Shown here in pieces: positions 1-5,011 of a DNA stretch of 8,997 bases. The DNA is from an uncultured Acidobacteriota bacterium. Lineage in GTDB: Bacteria > Acidobacteriota > Blastocatellia > Pyrinomonadales > Pyrinomonadaceae. The notes under the pieces were generated by a model that had not been told where the DNA came from, ran no database searches, and saw nothing but the letters and a program-made list of their open reading frames with translations. Positions within the stretch are counted from its first letter, which is position 1. The number at the start of each line of letters is the position of its first letter. Location of the stretch: NCBI GenBank assembly GCA_902826385.1, contig CADEEU010000134.1, forward strand, positions 1-8,997, written 5' to 3'. A program made the position numbers and the translations under genes.

Positions 1-333
1 TGTATAGGCCCGTCGCGCAACTACGGGCGTTATCGACATGATGTCCGTGTAACGCGACCCGATCAGACGAGACTGATCGTATCGGGACGGCAATACGCCA
101 AAGACCGTCGTCGGATCGCATCTAAAGCCGAGATCAGGTGCGGCCGGGACGAGCGAACCGCACCACGTTGCATCGGCCGGTGTCAGGTTGCTCACGTTGT
201 TAAAGGTGAGGTAAGCGCTGGTCGCTCCCTGCGAATACGCCGTGATGTTGTCTGGCGACACCGTGACCTGAGCTGACATAACAGCCGAAAATACCAGGAT
301 GAGAAAAATTATGATTGCCGATCTTTGTCGCAT
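1..333 (-). CDS. Secreted protein of unknown function, N-terminal part (runs off left edge)
   Basis: I translated this frame by hand on the minus strand. It is open for 111 codons from an ATG at 333 to the first base of the window, so the C-terminus is missing. The start has a good ribosome site (AGGAG, 5 bases before the ATG). Residues 1-21 form a clear signal peptide: MRQR, then a hydrophobic run IIIFLILVF, then a likely signal peptidase I site at VMSA|Q. The mature part starts VTVSPDNITAYSQGA, which looks like a beta-sandwich strand pattern. It has two cysteines (58 and 72) that could form a disulphide in the envelope, and a distinctive stretch RYDQSR near residue 84. It lies 7 bases after the stop of the outer-membrane barrel gene, so the two are almost surely co-transcribed. 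The function is not recognised. I have a vague memory of similar proteins in Blastocatellia genomes, which I cannot verify. Confidence 0.85.
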   Translation of the reverse strand, partial: MRQRSAIIIFLILVFSAVMSAQVTVSPDNITAYSQGATSAYLTFNNVSNLTPADATWCGSLVPAAPDLGFRCDPTTVFGVLPSRYDQSRLIGSRYTDIMSITPVVARRAYT

Positions 334-340
334 ATTGCTC

Positions 341-2617
341 CTAAAAAAAGTTGAACGTCATACCCGCAGTCATGATCTTCGTACGGGTTCGCTGGTTCGA
401 AATTTCGACAAGGTTGTTTTGCCGCGTGTAAGCGTCGGCAAATCGGGCAAACGCCTGCATGCCGAATTTTCTGAAACGGCTTTTTTCAATGCTGAAATTG
501 TATGCAAACTGTCCGCTGTAATTTACATTTCGCGCAAGGTTGGTCTTTGCGGCGTCACCCGCCAGCGTTTGTGCCAGTTCGCCGGTAAAAGTCGCGTTTT
601 TGAACGGTTTCCAGGTCGTCCCGAAGTTCAGCGTTTTCGTGCGGTTTACCTGATTTAGTTCGAAGTTGCGCTGACTGTCGAAAGTGAAGCCCGTTGTGAA
701 CGATATCGATTCAAGCGGATTAAGGCCGAAGCTGACGCCGTGTACCCAACCGAGCTGGTCTTTATTCTCGTTATCGGTTTGCCGGTTGTCGGCGAACGAC
801 CGGTTATACGTATAACCGAAGTTGAATTTTGGAAACTGCCATGCAGAGCTAAAGTTCTGGTTCGTATTTACAAGATTTGGAATGGTAGAAAGGCTGATTT
901 CGAACCCGCCGTTCACGGGAATTGCATCACCCCGATTATTTGTTCGGTCTATGCTGTACCCGAGCCTTGGCAGAAAAGGCGAAGGTTTTTCCGATTGCCC
1001 GATCAGTGCCGACAGCGGCGTGGTAAGCGAGAACCTGTACGAACGCGTGAGAAGCTTGAGGATCGAAGGCACGTTGCGAAGATTGTCGTTAGCTCGTGCG
1101 TGACCTGCCTGAAAGGAAATCTCGCCGATCGATCCATCGACCGAAAAGTCCTGCGAAGATTTATCCGCCGACGGAGAAGCACCGAGGCTTCGGTAGAGCG
1201 GTTCGACGTACTCCAGCCTAAAGCCGGCGGTCAGGTTGAGGCTCTTGTTTTTCGTCAGCTTCAGGTCTTTGATAATCTGGTTCGTGGAATCGATGTAGTA
1301 GGCCGAACGCATCGAGGCCGGCAGCGGAACGGCATTTCCGTCGGGATCGAGCGTCGTGTCTCTTGGATTGAAAAAGCGGCTGAGTGCGTAGCCCGTTTCG
1401 ACCTTAAAGCGTTCCGTCTTGTCGCTGGTGATAAAGCGAAAACCTATTCCGCGGCTTTGCTCGGCATCGACGACACGACGTTCGCCCACACTGTTCAACG
1501 CCTGCAGATAGCCGTTAAATCCGGTGATTTCGAGCCGCATTGCGTTCTGTCTTTTCGGGAAGAATTCAGTGCCGAACGTCGCTCCCTGCACTTGATGGCG
1601 AACTTTTGCTACTCCCAAAAAGTTTCCGATCCCGAGCACGCTTGTCCCGTTGACGATTCCGCCCGAGATATCGAAACGCTTGTTGATCGGAATGCTTACG
1701 CTCAGCCCCCGGCTCGAAAAGCTGTTGACCACGTGTCGGTTGTTGCCGAAACTCGTATGGCCAAGCGAAAATTTTGCGTTTCCAAGTTTAAAGTTTGTCA
1801 GATAGCTGGAAAGATCGATGTCCGGAGCTTCCCTCCCCAAAGTGCCAAACTGCAGAGTTCTCTCCTTAAAGGTCGAGCCCGCGAAATCGAAATTGGAATC
1901 GGTTGTGATGTTTCCTACCTTTCCTTCCGTTTTGATCGATCCGGTTATGTTGAGATCATTAAAGGTAGCTCTTTTCTCAGGCCGCGCATCGACCGGAAAA
2001 TTAGATTGAAAAGGCTGCGCTTCCATCGAAATGGCGAACGACGGCAGAAACTTGAAAAACGAATCTGCTTTTTTATCTTCCGTCGAAGTTATAGAATCAG
2101 CGGCTGTTGAAGTTTCCGCCGGTTTTTCCGTCGACTCGGCCGCTGAGACCGTTTTGCCCGTTTCCGGCTGTTGTTGCGAGGTGTCTGACTGAGATGTCGG
2201 TTCCGTAGCGGGAGCTTTAGTCTTGGACTCTTGAACGGCCAGTTGAAAACGACCCAGCTCGGACCAACTGCTTTTTAGGTCGATGAGGTAGACAGTTAGG
2301 GATGAGCTTCCGGCGGGAAGCGGAAGTGATTTTGCGTCGTAAACAAAATCTGTTCCCAGTTGCCGGAAAAGGACTGAAACATCAGTTTGCCCGATAGTCA
2401 CGGCTATCCGTTCAGTAGTTGACAGTTTTCGGCTCAGCGTGAAACCAATGTCGCTGTCGGCGGTAACCGGCGAATCAACGGTGAATTTCGGGGTTACTTT
2501 TAGAGTGTCGTTAGAATCTTTGGCTTTTGTCATCGAGCACGGCCATATCCATGCCGAACACAACGCCGCGATGACGGTGACGACAAGCTTTGTTTTGACT
2601 CTTTCATTTCCTTTCAT
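341..2617 (-). CDS. Outer-membrane beta-barrel protein with N-terminal Ig-like domain
   Basis: This 758-residue protein starts at the ATG at 2617. The frame extends 8 codons further to a GTG at 2641, but the AGAGGTGA ribosome site lies just upstream of 2617, so the shorter form is preferred. Residues 1-32 are a signal peptide (basic MKGNERVKTK, hydrophobic LVVTVIAAL, possible cleavage after TKA). Residues about 35-130 look like an Ig-like beta-sandwich, ending in the strand pattern SSLTVYLIDL and GRFQLAV. Residues about 131-186 are a Ser/Thr/Glu/Gln-rich linker. From about 187 to the end there are many alternating polar/hydrophobic strands rich in Asn, Thr, Phe and Tyr, and the chain ends TAGMTFNFF; a terminal Phe is the usual outer-membrane insertion signal. 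The barrel probably sits in the outer membrane with the Ig domain in the periplasm or outside. No TonB box or plug domain was seen, so a porin, adhesin anchor or secretion channel is more likely than a TonB receptor. Confidence 0.88.
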   Translation of the reverse strand: MKGNERVKTKLVVTVIAALCSAWIWPCSMTKAKDSNDTLKVTPKFTVDSPVTADSDIGFTLSRKLSTTERIAVTIGQTDVSVLFRQLGTDFVYDAKSLPLPAGSSSLTVYLIDLKSSWSELGRFQLAVQESKTKAPATEPTSQSDTSQQQPETGKTVSAAESTEKPAETSTAADSITSTEDKKADSFFKFLPSFAISMEAQPFQSNFPVDARPEKRATFNDLNITGSIKTEGKVGNITTDSNFDFAGSTFKERTLQFGTLGREAPDIDLSSYLTNFKLGNAKFSLGHTSFGNNRHVVNSFSSRGLSVSIPINKRFDISGGIVNGTSVLGIGNFLGVAKVRHQVQGATFGTEFFPKRQNAMRLEITGFNGYLQALNSVGERRVVDAEQSRGIGFRFITSDKTERFKVETGYALSRFFNPRDTTLDPDGNAVPLPASMRSAYYIDSTNQIIKDLKLTKNKSLNLTAGFRLEYVEPLYRSLGASPSADKSSQDFSVDGSIGEISFQAGHARANDNLRNVPSILKLLTRSYRFSLTTPLSALIGQSEKPSPFLPRLGYSIDRTNNRGDAIPVNGGFEISLSTIPNLVNTNQNFSSAWQFPKFNFGYTYNRSFADNRQTDNENKDQLGWVHGVSFGLNPLESISFTTGFTFDSQRNFELNQVNRTKTLNFGTTWKPFKNATFTGELAQTLAGDAAKTNLARNVNYSGQFAYNFSIEKSRFRKFGMQAFARFADAYTRQNNLVEISNQRTRTKIMTAGMTFNFF

Positions 2618-2621
2618 GACT

Positions 2622-2628
2622 TCACCTC
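2622..2628 (-). promoter_or_regulatory. Ribosome binding site that sets the start of the barrel gene
   Basis: On the minus strand this reads GAGGTGA, ending 4 bases before the ATG at 2617 (GAGG alone is 7 bases away). The alternative GTG at 2641 has no purine-rich site in the bases before it. The site therefore supports the 758-residue form over the 766-residue form. Confidence 0.65.
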
Positions 2629-2651
2629 TTGGTATAGTCACCGGGCGGTGC

Positions 2652-2957
2652 TTACGCGCATCGACTCATTGTTAAGAACTCCCCGCCATCGTTTGTGTGA
2701 GGATCAATTAGTGATGTGAGACAAATTTCAACGGCACCAGCGTCAGAGATTCTGAAATGCAGTTCGCCATTTTCGACTCGACGATTTATGTGGCTTACGG
2801 TTTTGAGATCCAGTCTTGCGGCGATGAAGGGAGTTACGAATGGAACGCCCGGACCGCAGTGTCCGCATCTTGCCGTGGCCGCCACCGGCAATTCGTTTCC
2901 GTAGATAAACTCCCGTGCTATCCCAAATGCGATTGCGATGTTTTGTTCTCTGGTCAT
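2652..2957 (-). CDS. Small CxxC and helix-turn-helix (excisionase-like) protein
   Basis: A 101-residue protein. A Cys-x-x-Cys pair lies at residues 31 and 34 (CGHCG), like a zinc knuckle half-site or a redox pair. It is followed by FVTPFIAARLDLKT and then INRRVENGELHF. This order (a TP-x-x-AA helix, a turn, then an RRVE-x-GE-x-HF segment) resembles the MerR/excisionase winged-helix layout, in which the second helix is followed by a short wing, and small acidobacterial proteins I remember with the same CxxC-HTH layout. It could bind DNA, but only one CxxC is visible, so metal binding is uncertain. Overlapping frames on both strands are also open here; this one is preferred for the motif pattern and its position 34 bases before the barrel gene, read the same way. 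The ribosome site is weak (AAGAG, very close to the ATG) and a strong stem-loop ends 18 bases upstream. Confidence 0.65.
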   Translation of the reverse strand: MTREQNIAIAFGIAREFIYGNELPVAATARCGHCGPGVPFVTPFIAARLDLKTVSHINRRVENGELHFRISDAGAVEICLTSLIDPHTNDGGEFLTMSRCA

Positions 2958-2975
2958 GGCTCTTATCTATTTGGT

Positions 2976-3011
2976 AACAAAGGAGCACCGAATGCTCGGT
3001 GCTCCTTTGTT
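2976..3011 (-). terminator. Strong stem-loop, probable intrinsic terminator
   Basis: This is a perfect inverted repeat with 16-base arms (AACAAAGGAGCACCGA and its exact complement) around the 4-base loop ATGC. It starts 7 bases after the stop codon of the 238-residue secreted protein, where a terminator is expected. On the minus strand the 3' arm ends CTCCTTTGTT and runs into ACCAAATAG, so the U-tract is partly inside the stem and interrupted by a G. The arms begin AACAA and end TTGTT, so the structure is nearly symmetric. No gene converges on it from the left, so its only obvious role is to end or attenuate the leftward transcript. Confidence 0.8.
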
Positions 3012-3018
3012 CTTGTTG

Positions 3019-3735
3019 TTAAGAAACAGTCGACGAACCGCCGCCGCACTTGTTGCTGTCGAAGAGATTGTCGAGATTCTCGGCCGTGAGTTTCAACCGG
3101 GCAGCCTCTGCTGCCGCGACACCAACGCCAAGCAGGATGCATTTGATCCGGACCTTTCTGGCTGATGTAAAGGCGTAATTGGTTGAGACGGATGCGTTCG
3201 TAAAGAAAACTTCACCGCCGAAATTGCTGGCCCTTCGCGAATCGTTGATAGTGGTATCAACGTCTTGTCCCAAAGAGCTGATCGCGGCCTCCGCCTCGGT
3301 GAATGCTCGTCTTGCACCGCCCAGCTTCTGGATAAACGATTTGATTTTCGCGTTCGTGATCGAATCCAGAAACTCAGCATCAAACTCATCGTTCCATCGA
3401 TTCGCATTTTTGAGCTTTTGGGTAAAACCGCGCAGGCTTCCACTGAAGTTGCTAGCGCCATCCTTTACTTTGCGACCGAAATCCTGGAGCTTTTTCCGGT
3501 CCGCTGCCGAGGCAGATGGATTTTGCTCGACCGATTCGGCTTGTTTGACGAAGTTGAGTAAGTCCTGCGTCACCAGAGCGACATTTCTAAGCTCGGTTTC
3601 GGTTCCCGTCGTCTTTGGATCGAAACGGCGTTGTGCATCTGCGTCAGTAGCAGCGAAAAGCATGGCAAACCCAAAAAGTGCCGCTGAAAATGCCGTAGCG
3701 AAATAGGCTCGGATATCAGTTATCTTGTTGTTCAT
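3019..3735 (-). CDS. Secreted helical protein of unknown function
   Basis: A 238-residue protein with a signal peptide at residues 1-34: hydrophobic segment between about 11 and 29, then a classical site DADA|QRR. The ribosome site GAGGAG lies 8 bases before the ATG. The mature part, about residues 45-165, is rich in Lys, Glu, Ala, Asn and Phe with heptad-like spacing of hydrophobics, so it is probably helical or coiled. A more beta-like part follows (GEVFFTNASVSTNYAF, about 174-189), then RKVRIKCILLGVGVAAAEAARL, which could be a short buried helix. The two cysteines (199 and 229) could pair once exported. The tail is GGGSSTVS. No enzyme motif was recognised. It is the last gene before the terminator stem-loop and lies 98 bases after the 202-residue gene, with a stem-loop between them. 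Confidence 0.85.
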   Translation of the reverse strand: MNNKITDIRAYFATAFSAALFGFAMLFAATDADAQRRFDPKTTGTETELRNVALVTQDLLNFVKQAESVEQNPSASAADRKKLQDFGRKVKDGASNFSGSLRGFTQKLKNANRWNDEFDAEFLDSITNAKIKSFIQKLGGARRAFTEAEAAISSLGQDVDTTINDSRRASNFGGEVFFTNASVSTNYAFTSARKVRIKCILLGVGVAAAEAARLKLTAENLDNLFDSNKCGGGSSTVS

Positions 3736-3779
3736 CTTGGTTCTCCTCTAATTTCTTCTTAATTCTTTTGGTTTTATGG

Positions 3780-3813
3780 GAGCGCGGGCGGTTGCTGTTT
3801 TTCGTCCGCGCTC
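3780..3813 (-). other. GC-rich intergenic stem-loop between two secreted-protein genes
   Basis: The arms at 3780-3790 and 3803-3813 pair over 11 bases, with one G-T pair and otherwise Watson-Crick pairs, around a 12-base loop. Outside the stem, GGG and CCC can pair after a 2-base bulge. It starts 20 bases after the stop of the 202-residue gene. On the minus strand no U-run follows it (the next bases are ATAAAACC), so a classical intrinsic terminator is unlikely. An mRNA-stabilising or processing hairpin that sets different levels of the two neighbours is more plausible. This is inferred from position and base pairing only. Confidence 0.5.
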
Positions 3814-3833
3814 TCCCGTGGCGTACTCTTTTT

Positions 3834-4442
3834 TTAGGAAGTTTTCAGCGTGTACTTAAACTTCTTGAGAGCGCCGCCGAAACTGTGAATGTCGATGCGC
3901 ACGATTTTTCCTTTTGTTCCGCTTACAGTCGTCTGCTGCGGTCCAGTCTGGTTGTTTTCTTCGAACCGGATCGTCCCGACTCGCGTTGTCGTGCCGTTCT
4001 CGTCAACCGTACAGATCTTTACCAGGGCTCCGTTGCCTCCGTCCAGCTTATTTAGATCGATGGTCAATGAGTCTTTATCGAGCGGTGCGAGGGTTTGGAA
4101 ACCGCGATTCGCTCCGGCGACCAAGTTTCCGTTTTGAGATTGGCCGACTAGAAGAATTCGTTCGCCGAAACCATAGCGGTTGTCTTTGCTCAGTGCATTT
4201 AAGGCTGGAATTACTTTGTTGTAGATATTGGATATGAAGCAGCGTTTTTTTGGATCTTCGCCCGCAGCAAGCTGCTTCTTGCATTCGGCGTCAAAGTCCT
4301 GGAAGGCCTTCTTGATCCCGGGCACGTTGTCCGATTCACAGTCTGCACAGGCAGCCGACTGTTCAAGTGACGGAATGAATCCGAAACCGAGAGCGATGGC
4401 AAAAGCCAGACCGAAAATAGATGTAATTGCGAACTTTTTCAT
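3834..4442 (-). CDS. Secreted cysteine-containing protein of unknown function
   Basis: A 202-residue protein. The signal peptide spans about residues 1-33: MKK, hydrophobic AITSIFGLAFAIALGFGFI, then a cleavage region around SAACA|D. After it come four cysteines in the N-terminal half (32, 35, 54, 68; the first may be removed with the signal) and one at 144. Residues 37-90 look helical (IKKAFQDFDAECKKQL). Residues about 94-202 look like a beta-rich domain with repeated short strands (ALVKICTVDENG, TTTRVGTIRFEE, GKIVRIDIHSFG) and a basic end, KKFKYTLKTS. No catalytic motif was recognised. The start has AAGGAG at a good distance, and that site overlaps the TAA of the upstream 132-residue gene, suggesting translational coupling in one operon. 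Confidence 0.88.
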   Translation of the reverse strand: MKKFAITSIFGLAFAIALGFGFIPSLEQSAACADCESDNVPGIKKAFQDFDAECKKQLAAGEDPKKRCFISNIYNKVIPALNALSKDNRYGFGERILLVGQSQNGNLVAGANRGFQTLAPLDKDSLTIDLNKLDGGNGALVKICTVDENGTTTRVGTIRFEENNQTGPQQTTVSGTKGKIVRIDIHSFGGALKKFKYTLKTS

Positions 4443-4455
4443 TTTGTTAGTCTCC

Positions 4456-4854
4456 TTAGTTTTTATGGTTGTTTTTGGAAATTACGGCTGTAACTTTGGC
4501 ACTCATGTTTTTTATAAATGCCGGCGGTCGGCGGCCGATGGTTTTAACGCTTGGAACTTCGACCTTGGCCGAGAGAGCATGTTTCTCAACAACTCGCCGC
4601 TCGGTGACCGCCGTCCCGTCCGCGTAAGTAACAGAAAGAACGAGATTGAACGAAGCGATTTTTTCTTGCTTTAGTGGATCTATCCGCCAACTTACCTCGA
4701 TTAGCGATTTAAGTTCGTCGCGGTCGGAAAGCCCCAGGTCCCGTACCTCAATTACCTCAACCGGGAAATCGATCACCGGATTGGCAATCGCCGATTTTTG
4801 ATTTACGGTAAGGAGCAAGCCTATTAGATTCAGTACAAAAAAAAGTTTTCGCAT
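4456..4854 (-). CDS. Small secreted beta-rich protein of unknown function
   Basis: The frame is open from an ATG at 4914, but the ATG at 4854 is chosen. It has AGGAG 8 bases upstream and is followed at once by a signal peptide (MRKLFFVLNLIGLLLTV, cleavage likely near AIANP), whereas the 20 extra residues of the longer form would bury the signal. The protein is then 132 residues. The mature part alternates hydrophobic and polar residues in strands such as LIEVSWRID, FNLVLSVTYADG and SAKVTAVISK, which fits one fibronectin type III or Ig-like sandwich; this is an impression from the pattern, not a proven family. It has no cysteines. It is the first gene of the leftward cluster, transcribed away from the 706-residue gene. 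Confidence 0.82.
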   Translation of the reverse strand: MRKLFFVLNLIGLLLTVNQKSAIANPVIDFPVEVIEVRDLGLSDRDELKSLIEVSWRIDPLKQEKIASFNLVLSVTYADGTAVTERRVVEKHALSAKVEVPSVKTIGRRPPAFIKNMSAKVTAVISKNNHKN

Positions 4855-4862
4855 CGTGTTCT

Positions 4863-4867
4863 CTCCT
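4863..4867 (-). promoter_or_regulatory. Ribosome binding site that sets the start of the 132-residue secreted protein
   Basis: On the minus strand this reads AGGAG, 8 bases before the ATG at 4854. It is the main reason to reject the longer reading from 4914, which would place non-hydrophobic residues ahead of the signal peptide. Confidence 0.65.
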
Positions 4868-4951
4868 GGCATTTGGCCGAATCGTTTGTCGGCCGTAGTT
4901 CCGTTATCGAACACGCTGAGTTTCTCGCGAATGCAAATCGGGCGGCGTGTG

Positions 4952-4971
4952 ATTTTAGGAATTCCGAAAAT
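4952..4971. promoter_or_regulatory. 20-bp near-perfect palindrome, candidate operator between divergent genes
   Basis: The half-sites are ATTTTAGGAA and TTCCGAAAAT, with 9 of 10 base pairs symmetric (only the A/G pair breaks it). It lies about 100 bases before the leftward start at 4854 and 40 bases before the rightward start at 5012. On the minus strand its end reads TAAAAT, a 5-of-6 match to a bacterial -10 hexamer, although no convincing -35 is seen 16-18 bases upstream. A dimeric regulator bound here could act on both directions. The symmetry is seen directly; the operator role is inferred. Confidence 0.4.
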
Positions 4972-4997
4972 GCCACGCTGGATTTGGCGGAACTGAC

Positions 4998-5003
4998 TAC
5001 ACT
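4998..5003 (+). promoter_or_regulatory. Possible -10 element for a leaderless transcript
   Basis: TACACT matches 4 of 6 bases of the TATAAT consensus and ends 8 bases before the ATG at 5012. Transcription would then begin at or next to the start codon, which fits the absence of any Shine-Dalgarno sequence there. No -35 match lies at the right distance, so this is a weak candidate. Confidence 0.25.
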
Positions 5004-5011
5004 TCTTAAGT

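Noticed and set aside
740..2110. Long plus-strand open frame of 456 codons
   Set aside because: It lies wholly antisense to the barrel gene, has Arg/Lys/Val-rich low-plausibility content and no signal or domain pattern, while the opposite frame has a signal peptide, linker, beta strands and a terminal Phe.
2743..3165. Overlapping plus- and minus-strand open frames around the CxxC/HTH gene
   Set aside because: They lack motifs and good starts, several run across the stem-loop, and the chosen minus-strand frame has a CxxC and HTH-like pattern.
3093..3706. Open frames on both strands inside the 238-residue secreted protein gene
   Set aside because: They are shadows of a gene with a clear signal peptide and ribosome site.
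4855..4914. N-terminal 20-residue extension of the 132-residue protein
   Set aside because: It would place MFDNGTTADKR ahead of the signal peptide, and the ribosome site lies inside this stretch.
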